In this document: positions 7,817 to 16,396 of the stretch, one piece after another
Numbering within the stretch: position 1 is the stretch's first letter
Layout: each line of letters starts with the position of its first letter
Notes under the pieces: generated by a model
Seen by the model: the letters and a program-made list of their open reading frames with translations, nothing else
Told to the model about the DNA's origin: nothing
Databases searched by the model: none
Program-made: the position numbers and the translations under genes
Origin: G965267185 sp965267185
GTDB taxonomy: Bacteria > Pseudomonadota > Alphaproteobacteria > UBA6615
Assembly (NCBI GenBank): GCA_965267185.1
Contig: OZ253937.1
Location: 4,154,001-4,218,000, forward strand
Reading direction: 5' to 3'
DNA length: 64,000 nt

Positions 7817-9130
7817 TTACCTATTGATCGCCGTCATTGTGTCCGGCAACCACATGGCAATTCCAGGGAACACAGTGATGAGCGCCACCAGAATGAGAGT
7901 GAAAATAAAGAAGGGCGCTACGCCGGCGAATATTTTCGTGAGCGGCACGTCCGGCGCCATCTTGGCCATCACGTAGACGTTGATTCCCACTGGCGGCGTA
8001 ATCAAAGCCAGTTCGGCCATAATCACCGCATAGACGCCGTACCAAACCGGGTCGTAACCCAGGTTCATGATGATCGGCAGGGTGAAGGGAATGGTCAGGA
8101 TGAGCATGCCCCAAACGTCGAGCACCATGCCGAGCACGATGTAAAGCAAGCTGATCATCAACATGACCGTGAGCGGGCTGAACTCGGCGTTGGTAATCGC
8201 GTTGATCACGCCCTCGGTTAACCCCGTCTGTACGACGAATTTGCCCATCATGTGGCCGCCGATGATGATGATAAAAATCATTGCTGAGGTGTGCATCGAC
8301 TTGAGCAGCGACTCCTTGAAATTGCTCAAGGTGAGACGCCGCATCACCAGCGCGATGATGATGAGCGCGAGAACGCCGACACCCGCGGCTTCTGTGGGAG
8401 TAAAGATTCCCAAGTAAATGCCGCCGATCACGACGATGAAGGTGATGAACACCGGCAGCACCTTGACCAGGGAGGAAAGTTTCTCTTCCCAGGTGAACTT
8501 CTCACCAAGCGGACCCAGTTCCGGATTGATCATGCAACGCGCGGCGATCGTCGCGGAGTAGCCGATGGTCATGAGGATGCCGGGAATGATGCCGGCAATG
8601 AACAACGAGCCGATCGAGGTTTCGGTGATAATGCCGTACCCCACCATGATGATCGAGGGTGGGATCAATATGCCTAGCGTACCCGCGGCGCTAACCGAGC
8701 CGGTGGCAAGGCCGTCGTCGTAGTTGTAGCGGCGCATCGCGGGGATACACATGGGCCCCATGGTTGCCACTGCGGTGACACTGCCGCCCGACACGGCACC
8801 GAAACCGGCGCACGCGACGACCGACGAGATCGCCAGGCCGCCGGGGAGGCGGCCAAGCCATCGGTAGACAGCTTCATAGAGGTCGAACGCTATATTGGTT
8901 CGTTGCACCAATTGGCCCATTAGGAAGTACAAGGGCACAGCGACGAAGACGAAATTCGCCCCCTGATCGAAGAAGGTGATCGAGATTTGAGTGGCCGCGG
9001 CGTGCGGCTGATCTATGGCGAAAAAGCCGACGACAGCGGTCATCAGCATAGCGAAACCAATCGGCACGCCCATAACGATCAAAACCATCATGCCGCCAAA
9101 GGCGAGGATTCCAATGGTGCTCATATCCAT
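7817..9130 (-). CDS. TRAP transporter large permease (DctM family)
   Basis: 437 aa, the standard length, with about 12 hydrophobic segments throughout. GVPIGFAMLMTAVVGF near the start and PPSIIMVGYGIITETSIGSLFIAG in the middle are conserved DctM segments. It is the sodium-coupled transport subunit of the tripartite system encoded with the small permease 2 bp upstream and the binding protein before that. Substrate is probably an organic acid; the cyclase and TetR neighbours suggest a catabolic context, but nothing fixes it. Confidence 0.94.
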   Translation of the reverse strand: MDMSTIGILAFGGMMVLIVMGVPIGFAMLMTAVVGFFAIDQPHAAATQISITFFDQGANFVFVAVPLYFLMGQLVQRTNIAFDLYEAVYRWLGRLPGGLAISSVVACAGFGAVSGGSVTAVATMGPMCIPAMRRYNYDDGLATGSVSAAGTLGILIPPSIIMVGYGIITETSIGSLFIAGIIPGILMTIGYSATIAARCMINPELGPLGEKFTWEEKLSSLVKVLPVFITFIVVIGGIYLGIFTPTEAAGVGVLALIIIALVMRRLTLSNFKESLLKSMHTSAMIFIIIIGGHMMGKFVVQTGLTEGVINAITNAEFSPLTVMLMISLLYIVLGMVLDVWGMLILTIPFTLPIIMNLGYDPVWYGVYAVIMAELALITPPVGINVYVMAKMAPDVPLTKIFAGVAPFFIFTLILVALITVFPGIAMWLPDTMTAINR

Positions 9131-9132
9131 GA

Positions 9133-9654
9133 TCAGTCCTCCAGACCGGTGGCTTCAGTGCGCGAGAATTGCCGGGCGCCCAGCAGCGTCGCGATCAAGC
9201 GCAGTACGTAGTAGATCACTAGGATCACGCACATAATGAACACCGCCAACTGCTGTCCCCAGATGGGCAGTTCGACATATTCGGTGATCCGGTTGAGCTC
9301 GTAGTCGAACAGAAACTCTTCCCAGGCGTGGCTCCCAAGCAGGTAAAACACGGTTATGCCGCAGGCGACATAAACGGTGTCGAAGATCGCCTGCATGCGT
9401 GGCGACAAGTTGGAGATCACCAACTCCATACGAATATGCCCGTTCTGGCGGGTGCATTCGGGAATCGCCAGCGCGAAGATCATCAACAGCATCCACTCGT
9501 TGAATTCGAGACCCCAGATGAACGGGCTGTTGAAGACGTAGCGCAGAAATACGTCGGTGATGACGACGATCGATATCGCCGGCAGGACAACCCAGCCGGC
9601 AATGCGGTCCAAATTCTGCGAGAGACCGTTAAAGACTTTTTCGAGAGTTTCCAT
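9133..9654 (-). CDS. TRAP transporter small permease (DctQ family)
   Basis: 173 aa from ATG at 9654, placed behind GAGAGG; an in-frame TTG at 9672 and GTG at 9660 are alternatives. Four transmembrane segments, with RYVFNSPFIWGLEFNEWMLL as the conserved DctQ core. It forms the membrane complex with the large permease, whose gene starts 2 bp later. A strong stem-loop separates it from the binding-protein gene upstream. Confidence 0.9.
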   Translation of the reverse strand: METLEKVFNGLSQNLDRIAGWVVLPAISIVVITDVFLRYVFNSPFIWGLEFNEWMLLMIFALAIPECTRQNGHIRMELVISNLSPRMQAIFDTVYVACGITVFYLLGSHAWEEFLFDYELNRITEYVELPIWGQQLAVFIMCVILVIYYVLRLIATLLGARQFSRTEATGLED

Positions 9655-9679
9655 CGGCACGTGACCTCTCAATAGTTGA

Positions 9680-9703
9680 GGCCGGGGCGTGTCCGCCCCG
9701 GCC
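9680..9703. terminator. Intercistronic stem-loop inside the TRAP operon
   Basis: GGCCGGGGCG pairs perfectly with CGCCCCGGCC over TGTC. It lies between the binding-protein and small-permease genes and lacks a T-run, so it is more likely a 3'-end stabiliser or attenuator that lets the binding protein be made in excess over the permeases than a full terminator. That role is inference from position. Confidence 0.55.
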
Positions 9704-9715
9704 GTAAACCAACTA

Positions 9716-10918
9716 CTATTTCATGTCGTACATGCCCTGGACGGGATTATTGATCGCGTCGAGCATGATGTCGTTGGCCGACATGCCGGCAAACTTAGCC
9801 GATAGGGCCTTTGCGTCGGCGATGAACTGTTTCGCCGGCAAGCCCTTCTTCTCGGTGTCGTCGATCCACGCGGCTTCGACACCGGCAACGGCTTGCCGCC
9901 ACCGGCTGAGCTCTGCCTCGGGCAGATTGATCGACTGTAGGCCTTGCTCTTCCATTTTGATCACGTTGACCTGTCCACCGTAATCGTAGAACGCCTGGGC
10001 CTCGACGATAGCGAACTGGCGGCCCCAGTTATTGACCACGACCTGCAGGTCGGCGGGCAGATTGTCGAACCAATCGGCGCCCATGCAGTACTCGATGGTC
10101 AGCACGTTGAAGCCGTTGGTCGACCGGTACTTGGAAACCTCGTGCAGCTTGAAGATAAGCGCTGCCGCGTCGTTGAAGTGGATCGCATCCAACGTGCCAC
10201 GCTGCATGGCGGTGTAAGCATCGGCACCCGGCATGGAAACCTGGGTCGCGCCTAACGCCGCAATGATCTGCGAGTGCGTGCCGCCGCCAGCACGGACCTT
10301 CATGCCCTTGACGTCTTCGAGCGTTTGAACCGGCTTGTTGTTGTACAGATGGTACGGGCCGGTATGCGCTTCGCGCATGATCTTGACCTTAAACCGCTCG
10401 AACTCATCCTTCAGATACTTCGGATACAGGGCCTCGGCCGTCGCCACGGCTTCGTGCGAGTTGTTGAACAGGAACGGCAGGCCAAGGCCACCGACCATGT
10501 TGTAGTCGCGCGAGGTGTAGAGCGAGAAACAAGGTGCATGATCGGACAAGCCGGTGCGTGTCGCTTTGCGGCCTTCGCGAACGCTGTGGACCGACTGCGA
10601 CCAGCTGGCGTCTACCTTGATCTTGCCATTCGACATCTTCTCAAGGTTGTTCCACGCCTTGATTTGCATCTTGGCGAGGCCGGACACAGCGGGAATGTGG
10701 CTGGTCGAGCGGAGCGTGATTGGCGGTCCGTCATAGGACACGTTGTTTTTGCCGTAGTTGTCGAGCTTACCTTCGAGCCAGTCGAGTGCGACTTGCGTGT
10801 CGGCTTTAGCCTGTTCGAGAGTGTTGCCGATCGGGCCGGCGTTGGCCGGTGCGGCCACGGCCACCGCCAATGCGGCGCCGAACACAAGGCTCGTGGTTGA
10901 TAGTAGTGCTTTACGCAT
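9716..10918 (-). CDS. TRAP transporter solute-binding protein (DctP family)
   Basis: 400 aa with a signal peptide (residues 1-27, ending ANA). The DctP fold is seen in GKIKVDASWSQSVHSVREGR, then GLGLPFLF, then DVKGMKVRAGGGTHSQIIAALGA with the ligand-carboxylate Arg (VRAGG), and GTLDAIHFNDAAA. Exported to the periplasm, it delivers substrate to the two permeases downstream. The 182-bp gap before it (on the coding strand) could hold its own promoter, though it may also be read from the TetR-cyclase transcript upstream. Confidence 0.93.
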   Translation of the reverse strand: MRKALLSTTSLVFGAALAVAVAAPANAGPIGNTLEQAKADTQVALDWLEGKLDNYGKNNVSYDGPPITLRSTSHIPAVSGLAKMQIKAWNNLEKMSNGKIKVDASWSQSVHSVREGRKATRTGLSDHAPCFSLYTSRDYNMVGGLGLPFLFNNSHEAVATAEALYPKYLKDEFERFKVKIMREAHTGPYHLYNNKPVQTLEDVKGMKVRAGGGTHSQIIAALGATQVSMPGADAYTAMQRGTLDAIHFNDAAALIFKLHEVSKYRSTNGFNVLTIEYCMGADWFDNLPADLQVVVNNWGRQFAIVEAQAFYDYGGQVNVIKMEEQGLQSINLPEAELSRWRQAVAGVEAAWIDDTEKKGLPAKQFIADAKALSAKFAGMSANDIMLDAINNPVQGMYDMK

Positions 10919-11100
10919 TTTGTTCCTCCCTACAGATGTTAGGTGCGTATTTCTTTTCCCATCCGTTCAAAATCGAGTGTGTGGGCAGCCCCGGATTGGG
11001 TCAAGGCGGCCTTTGGTAAAACTTTCGACACAACTGACGTTCTCAAAACCACTGTGTTTCCTTCGCTTCGATTCGAAAACTTAAAGCAAAACAGACGGAT

Positions 11101-12084
11101 TCACTTTATTGCTAGCGGATTACACGGCGAACCGACCGCGCCGGTGATCGGTAGTGCCGGGCCGACGAACATGAACTCGTAGACCTTATCCTCTTCGCAA
11201 TCGTCGGCGAGATCCTTCAAGTACCAAATCTCGCCCATCGTCAGCCCCATGATCGGAATAGCGATCCAATGCCAGGGCTGATTGATGTTCTCGTCGGTCT
11301 CGCAGGGACGCACTTCGTTGCCCCATGTGTCGGATGCGTAACCGGCGATCTTGTTCTCGTAGATCCAGTCGAGGGTTTCGAAAGCGAGACCGGGAGCATC
11401 GCCGCCGGCGTAGCCGTCCCAGCTACCGGCATCGAGGCAGCGCTCCATCTGGCCGGTGCGCAGCACCACATAGTCGCCTTGGCGCACTTCCACGCCCTGC
11501 TTTTCGCACGCCTCGTCCAAGTCGGCGCAGGTGATCGGGTAGCCGTCGTCGAGATACTGGACGCCTTTCACCCGCGGCATATCGAGGAAGACGCCGCGGC
11601 CGACCATCTTGTCCTTGGTTTTCTCGATGCCGGCTTTCTGTGCACCGGCGGTCGTTACCTCGCGGCAGTCGTAGCCGTTCCACATATAGTCTTCGTAGAA
11701 AACGTGGCCGAGACCGTCCCACTGGGTGCCGCATTGCAGCGGCATCATCACCAGGTCGTCGGCGCCCCGAATACCGCGATGATCGAGCACGCCCGAATAT
11801 GCGTCGGTACCTGTGCGCGTCATCATGTGGATCGGGTTGAACCGGCCCATGGCGGGGTAGGGGGTCTTCGCGCCCTGCGGACCAAACTGATCATAGTTGA
11901 GGCCGAGCGACATGGTCTTGCCCTTCTTGACCAGCTGGGCGGCGCCGACGATGTCTTCGTTCGACGTGAAGTTAAGGGTGCCGATCTCGTCATCCGGTCC
12001 CCAACGGCCCCAGTTCTTGTACTTCTCGGCGTACTCGGCGAGCACTTCGCGCGTGACCCGCATATCGCTTCTTGGATTTGCCAT
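11101..12084 (-). CDS. Cyclase-family (kynurenine-formamidase-like) metal-dependent hydrolase
   Basis: 327 aa, starting 3 bp after the TetR gene stop, so co-transcribed with it. The cyclase-family core is visible as GRWGPDDEIGTLNF at the start and QCGTQWDGLGH around residues 117-127, corresponding to the HxGTHxDxxxH metal site but with the first His replaced by Cys and the second by Gln, as in a divergent subgroup of the family. YVVLRTGQ and the late AIPIMGLTMGE also fit. Family members open amide or lactone bonds; substrate is unknown. Placement between a TetR regulator and a TRAP importer suggests it acts on the imported compound. Confidence 0.85.
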   Translation of the reverse strand: MANPRSDMRVTREVLAEYAEKYKNWGRWGPDDEIGTLNFTSNEDIVGAAQLVKKGKTMSLGLNYDQFGPQGAKTPYPAMGRFNPIHMMTRTGTDAYSGVLDHRGIRGADDLVMMPLQCGTQWDGLGHVFYEDYMWNGYDCREVTTAGAQKAGIEKTKDKMVGRGVFLDMPRVKGVQYLDDGYPITCADLDEACEKQGVEVRQGDYVVLRTGQMERCLDAGSWDGYAGGDAPGLAFETLDWIYENKIAGYASDTWGNEVRPCETDENINQPWHWIAIPIMGLTMGEIWYLKDLADDCEEDKVYEFMFVGPALPITGAVGSPCNPLAIK

Positions 12085-12087
12085 TCC

Positions 12088-12816
12088 CTAAATCTCTCCG
12101 TTTCGCTTGGACTTTTTCGTTTGTTGCATCGCATCGATGCTTATGGGGGTGTCCGGTACTGCATCGGACTGAAAGGCCTGGGCCAAGAATGGCACCAGAT
12201 AGGCAAGCGCTTCGTCGGTGTCTGCGGGGTCGCAAGCGTTATCGGTCAGCGCCTGAATACGGCCTGTATTGGCCATGGTGTAGACCATAGTTCCAATCAT
12301 GTAGTGGAACCGCCAGTGCAGATCACGCGGTGGCAGATGCGGCAGCGCGTCGGCCAGGGCGTTGAGAAACAGCTCGCTCGAGTGGTCGAAGTAGCGGGCC
12401 ATGAGGTCGCGGGTGTCGTCGGAGGCGTCGGCCGCCATGCGCGCGCGCAGCCGCGCGAAGGTGGCGCCGCCATGGTGGCCGCGCATCCCAGGTTCGAGAA
12501 AGGCCGAAATGATCTGTTGCAAGAGAGGCGGGCGGCCTTCGCCGTCGCGGCACTGAGCCAGCATCTCCAGCCGTTCTTCGGAGATGGGTATCGTGCGGCG
12601 GGCGAATACCGCTTCGAGCAGGCCCTTCTTGGAACCGAAATGATAGTTGACGGCCGCGAGGTTAACGCCCGCATGAGCGACGATGGCGCGCAGCGAGGCG
12701 CCTTTCACCCCGTGCTCGGAAAAAAGATACTCCGCCGCGTCGAGAATCCGCGTTCGCGTTGCTTCCCCCCGCGGATCAATCGCGAGATCGGCGTTATGAG
12801 CCGCTACGACTGTCAC
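12088..12816 (-). CDS. TetR/AcrR-family transcriptional regulator
   Basis: 242 aa, GTG start behind GGGGAGGA. The N-terminal helix-turn-helix is clear: ATRTRILDAAEYLFSEHG, ASLRAIVAHAGVNLAAVNYHFGSKKGLLEAVF (residues 20-70). The C-terminal ligand domain resembles the family with a PGMRG helix. An inverted repeat TCAAAC-N4-GTTTGA lies 58 bp upstream of the start, and the same element recurs before the CocE/NonD hydrolase at 24238, so autoregulation plus control of that distant gene is the likely regulon. Downstream cyclase and TRAP genes are probably in the same transcript. Confidence 0.93.
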   Translation of the reverse strand: MTVVAAHNADLAIDPRGEATRTRILDAAEYLFSEHGVKGASLRAIVAHAGVNLAAVNYHFGSKKGLLEAVFARRTIPISEERLEMLAQCRDGEGRPPLLQQIISAFLEPGMRGHHGGATFARLRARMAADASDDTRDLMARYFDHSSELFLNALADALPHLPPRDLHWRFHYMIGTMVYTMANTGRIQALTDNACDPADTDEALAYLVPFLAQAFQSDAVPDTPISIDAMQQTKKSKRNGEI

Positions 12817-12859
12817 TTATCCTCCCCGATGCCGTTTTTTAACCCACGGCTTATTTCTT

Positions 12860-12906
12860 CTTTTGCACCTTAATCAAACGCTTGTTTGAGTCAAATCAAA
12901 TGACAC
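12860..12906. promoter_or_regulatory. Probable TetR operator, copy 1
   Basis: The palindrome TCAAAC-N4-GTTTGA is at 12874-12889, upstream of the TetR gene. The 47-bp block around it is repeated at 24137-24184 with four substitutions and one extra base. Half-site sequence and spacing resemble operators of TetR regulators of fatty-acid and acyl-CoA metabolism (CAAAC-N4-GTTTG type). Confidence 0.7.
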
Positions 12907-12934
12907 AACACCGGGGCAAAACGCATAGCACCGG

Positions 12935-13840
12935 CTAGGTGATCTTACCGCCCGGCATGAATCCCAATTCACGCTCCAAATCGGCCATAACCTCGGCCTG
13001 ATCGGAGAACGGCTCATCGATGAGGGGCCAACGGTTCACCAGCCGCCGCATGAAATCGGGGTGGTAGACGCTGCGCACTTCGTTGGTGACGGGGAATATG
13101 GTGGCGCCGCTTTCCGGATCGAAAAGGCGGTCGAAGAAAAACACTTGCCCGGTGCCGGTTCCCTGTAATGCGCCGGCGGCCGCGATACGTTCGCGCGCCT
13201 CGTTGTAGTGGGTGACGTGGTAGGACAGATGAAAGTTATGCGTATCGTGGGTCTCGAGATCGCGCTCGACAAACCGAGCTGTTTGAAACGGGCCGGTGTT
13301 GATGATCGCGGCCGGAGCCCCATCGAGGGTTTCGACAACGGCGATGGCGCGAAACACCTCGGTGTAAAACGCAGCGATAGATTCCGCTGAGCCCGGCGGT
13401 ACGGAAATCTCAACATAGGCGATGCCCAAGGGGTGTTGGAACGGGATCGATCCGGCGGCGTGAAGCCGCAGGCGGAAACCAAATGGGCTGGTGATTTCCG
13501 CACTCTCATTTCCGAAGTCGGCCGCGTAAGCACCGCCGAGCTTACCTAATCGGTCGAGGCGTTGGAGCCGCGCACGGATTGCCGCTGGGTCGGGCACCAC
13601 CAGGCCGACCACGCCAGGGAATGGCGGCGACTCGCCGCGCCGCGGCAGGTGAAATTGCTGCAGGCCGACATTGACGCCCATGTTCGTCTCATCGGCGCGG
13701 CGGAAGGGATCGCGCGTGAGCCCCAGCCCGTTGATGAAAAATACCGTGACCAAATCGTGTTCGGGCACTTGGAAGTTGACGTGGTCGAGGTGGAGGATAC
13801 CGCCGACCTCGGGCAGGGTTTCGCGTTCGTTTTCTGTCAT
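12935..13840 (-). CDS. VOC/glyoxalase-superfamily protein, two-domain
   Basis: 301 aa. Two vicinal-oxygen-chelate modules: the first opens with LHLDHVNFQVPEHDL (residues 16-30) and the second with GIAYVEISVPPGSAESIAAFYTEVF (about 139-165). His18 begins the first module's metal-ligand strand. Two-domain members include ring-cleaving dioxygenases and glyoxalase-like lyases, but I cannot assign a substrate. The gene is upstream of the TetR gene on the same strand, separated by 118 bp holding the operator, and divergent from the radical SAM gene. Confidence 0.8.
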   Translation of the reverse strand: MTENERETLPEVGGILHLDHVNFQVPEHDLVTVFFINGLGLTRDPFRRADETNMGVNVGLQQFHLPRRGESPPFPGVVGLVVPDPAAIRARLQRLDRLGKLGGAYAADFGNESAEITSPFGFRLRLHAAGSIPFQHPLGIAYVEISVPPGSAESIAAFYTEVFRAIAVVETLDGAPAAIINTGPFQTARFVERDLETHDTHNFHLSYHVTHYNEARERIAAAGALQGTGTGQVFFFDRLFDPESGATIFPVTNEVRSVYHPDFMRRLVNRWPLIDEPFSDQAEVMADLERELGFMPGGKIT

Positions 13841-13993
13841 CGCACAATCTGTCGGCGCTATGGTTGCCGATCGCTATTTTTGTTGGGCATTGGGCGACTA
13901 AACTATCGCATACGTCTCGTTGTGACGCTGCAGAATCCTAAGCATCGCCCAACATTTTGCGGCAAGCTGCCAACGCGCTCGGCATCGACTCGA

Positions 13994-14022
13994 TTGACAG
14001 TACACATCCCATTGTGTGAATT
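13994..14022 (+). promoter_or_regulatory. Possible promoter of the radical SAM gene
   Basis: TTGACA at 13994-13999, a perfect -35 box, is followed after 17 bp by TGAATT (three of six -10 matches). An imperfect inverted repeat ACACA-N6-TGTGT lies in the spacer and could be an operator. Confidence 0.35.
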
Positions 14023-14128
14023 GTGCGCCAGCTAAATTCGCTTGGCCGTCGGCCTATAGTGTGTTTGCGCGTGCCGATGTCCGAAAAAACCTGGCCCGGT
14101 TTGGCATTCCGGGCCTTGGGGGAATAGC

Positions 14129-15922
14129 ATGCGAACATTCCACTTCGAGATAATCAAACCATCGCACTACGACCGGGACGGATATGTCATCCAGTGGTGG
14201 AAAGCCTGGATCCCGTCGAACTCGATGGCGTGCCTTTACGCGATTGCGCAGGACTGCGCGGACCGCAAGGTGCTCGGCGACGATGTTGCGATTGAGGTCA
14301 ACGCCATCGACGAGATGACGGCGCGCGTACCGATCGAGAAAATCGCCAGCCGCATCAATGCACCTGGGCACTCAGGCATCGTTGCGCTTGTGGGTGTGCA
14401 GTCGAATCAATATCCGCGCGCGCTTGCCATCGCGAAGCGTTTTCGGGCTCTAGGCGTTCCGGTTGCGATCGGCGGCTTCCATGTCTCCGGTGTTATTTCC
14501 ATGCTCAAGGAGCCGACACTGGACCTGCAGGAGGCGCTCGATCATGGCATCACCTTGTTTGCCGGCGAGGCGGAAGAGCATTTCGAATCTTTCCTGAAGG
14601 ATGTCGATGCCGGCACTCAGCAGCCGATTTACAACTACATGAACGACCTGCCGAACCTGCAGGACCAAACCGTGCCCCTGCTGCCGTTGGAGATCATCAA
14701 GCGTTACGACGGCGCGATCTCATCCTTCGACGCGGGCCGCGGCTGTCCGTTCCAGTGCTCGTTCTGCACCATAATCAACGTACAGGGCCGCAAGTCGCGT
14801 TGGCGGGATGCCGACGACATTGAACACATCATCCGCAGCAACTATGCGCAAGGCATCGTCCGCTTCTTCATTACCGACGATAATTTCGCGCGCAATAAGA
14901 ACTGGGAGGCGATTTTCGATCGCATGATCGAGTTGCGCGAGAAGGAGGGGCTCAACGCCACCTTCCTGATCCAAGTCGATGTGCTCGCTCACAAGACGCC
15001 GGGCTTCATCGAGAAAGCCGCGCGTGCGGGCTGTAACTACGCTTTCATTGGGCTGGAAAGTATCAATCCGGACAATCTGGCCGAGATGAACAAGGGTCAG
15101 AACCGGATTACCGAGTATCGCAAGATGTTCCAGGCCTGGAAGGAGGCTGGGATCATCACCTACGCCGGTTTCATTATGGGATTGCCGGGCGACACACCGG
15201 AAACGATCAAGCGCGACATCGGCATCATTCAGCGTGAGCTGCCTGTCGATCTTCTTGAATTCACCATGCTGACGCCGCTGCCCGGCTCAGCCGATCACAA
15301 GCGGCTCTACGAAGCCGGCACTTGGATGGATCCGGACCTCAACAAGTACGATCTGGAAAACGTCACCGTCGAGCACCCCAAGATGAGCACCGCCGAGTGG
15401 CAGCAGTGCTATCAGGATGTCTGGCGCTGGTATTACTCGGACGAGCATGTCGAGCGCCTGATGAGGCGCAACGTCGCCTACGGCATCAAGCCGGTCAAAA
15501 TCTGGCGTGGCGTGCTGCAGATATACGCCGCGATGGCCTATGAGAACGTCCACCCGCAGCAATGCGGCTATTTTCGAATCAAGGACCGCACCCAGCGCAG
15601 GCCCGAGTTGCCGCGGCTCCCGGCGGTGCTGTTCTGGCCGCAATATATCGCTGCGTCGATTGTCAAATATACGAAGTTTGCGCTCTATATTCGGAAAGTG
15701 CACCGCATGCGCAAGCGCGTTCAGGCCGATCCGGCCTCGCGCAGCTACACCGATCTTGCGATCACGCCGGTTGTCGATGCCGAAACCGAGTCGCTCGAGA
15801 TGTTCGAGCTTAATGACCGGTCGAAAGAGGCGGTGGACCGCGCAAAGCGCCATGCCGATGCGCGGCGCCAGCAGGAAGAGGCGCAACAGGTCGACGACCG
15901 CCCGATCGCGGCTGCGGAGTAG
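14129..15922 (+). CDS. B12-binding-domain radical SAM protein
   Basis: 597 aa. The radical SAM cluster motif is Cys206-Cys210-Cys213 (GCPFQCSFC), followed by the TIM-barrel pattern with FFITDDNFARN and GLESINPDNLAEMNKGQ. Residues 80-160 form a Rossmann-like region in the position of a cobalamin domain, with GGFHVSG but without the DxHxxG base-off motif, so B12 may bind base-on or not at all. The 200-residue C-terminal region and a Glu/Gln-rich tail are outside the catalytic core. Such proteins methylate or rearrange unactivated carbons, often in lipid or tetrapyrrole pathways; no partner gene here reveals the substrate. Confidence 0.9.
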   Translation: MRTFHFEIIKPSHYDRDGYVIQWWKAWIPSNSMACLYAIAQDCADRKVLGDDVAIEVNAIDEMTARVPIEKIASRINAPGHSGIVALVGVQSNQYPRALAIAKRFRALGVPVAIGGFHVSGVISMLKEPTLDLQEALDHGITLFAGEAEEHFESFLKDVDAGTQQPIYNYMNDLPNLQDQTVPLLPLEIIKRYDGAISSFDAGRGCPFQCSFCTIINVQGRKSRWRDADDIEHIIRSNYAQGIVRFFITDDNFARNKNWEAIFDRMIELREKEGLNATFLIQVDVLAHKTPGFIEKAARAGCNYAFIGLESINPDNLAEMNKGQNRITEYRKMFQAWKEAGIITYAGFIMGLPGDTPETIKRDIGIIQRELPVDLLEFTMLTPLPGSADHKRLYEAGTWMDPDLNKYDLENVTVEHPKMSTAEWQQCYQDVWRWYYSDEHVERLMRRNVAYGIKPVKIWRGVLQIYAAMAYENVHPQQCGYFRIKDRTQRRPELPRLPAVLFWPQYIAASIVKYTKFALYIRKVHRMRKRVQADPASRSYTDLAITPVVDAETESLEMFELNDRSKEAVDRAKRHADARRQQEEAQQVDDRPIAAAE

Positions 15923-15960
15923 TTACCGGCTTACGGCTGGGAACTTTGTCTCCGCAAAAG

Positions 15961-15993
15961 GACCTGCGGCTGCCGGTTTGACGCAGGTCTTTT
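15961..15993. terminator. Terminator after the radical SAM gene
   Basis: GACCTGCG pairs with CGCAGGTC over a 13-nt loop and is preceded by AAAAG and followed by TTTT, so the stem can extend and the T-run fits a Rho-independent terminator. It lies between convergent genes and may work both ways. Confidence 0.65.
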
Positions 15994-16009
15994 CGCAGGA
16001 TCTATTTTG

Positions 16010-16372
16010 TCAGTCGACGCGCACCGTGAGGCTGTCGAACGCCACCTTGAGCGTGAACCCGCCCTCGTTGATCCTCCATTTATCGAGCGTATAGGAACGC
16101 AGGCCACGCGCGTGCATGGGGTCCGCCTTGGCGATTTCGTGAGCTTCGTCAAAACTGTTCGCGCGGATGATGATCAGGCCGGCGCGCGGTGGCGCGTCGT
16201 CTTCGTCGAACAGCGGGCCGGCGGCGAACATGATGCCGCGCTCCTCCAGCGACACCTGATACTCCAGATGGTCCGGCAGGGATTCCATCATCACGTCCCG
16301 TTCAACGATGGGCGTGGTCAGCACGGCGTAAAGATTCTCCGTGACGACCCGCGGGCCATTATCGTGGCTCAT
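16010..16372 (-). CDS. YCII-family protein
   Basis: 120 aa. Pattern of YCII: ENLYAVLTTPIVERD start, LPDHLEYQVSLEERGIMFAAGPLFDED, then GLIIIRANSFDEAHEIAKADPMHARGLRSYTLDKWRINEG. The DP-His segment (ADPMHARG) matches the usual YCII D-P-x-x-x-x-G site, where Asp/His pairs are thought to catalyse. It follows the solute-binding-like gene by 24 bp on the same strand, so the two are likely co-transcribed in a small degradative unit. Confidence 0.86.
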   Translation of the reverse strand: MSHDNGPRVVTENLYAVLTTPIVERDVMMESLPDHLEYQVSLEERGIMFAAGPLFDEDDAPPRAGLIIIRANSFDEAHEIAKADPMHARGLRSYTLDKWRINEGGFTLKVAFDSLTVRVD

Positions 16373-16396
16373 ATCAATTCTCCTTAGTTTACGTGA

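Noticed and set aside
11269..12873. Plus-strand open frame of 534 codons
   Set aside because: Antisense to the cyclase and TetR genes, and it would run through the operator.
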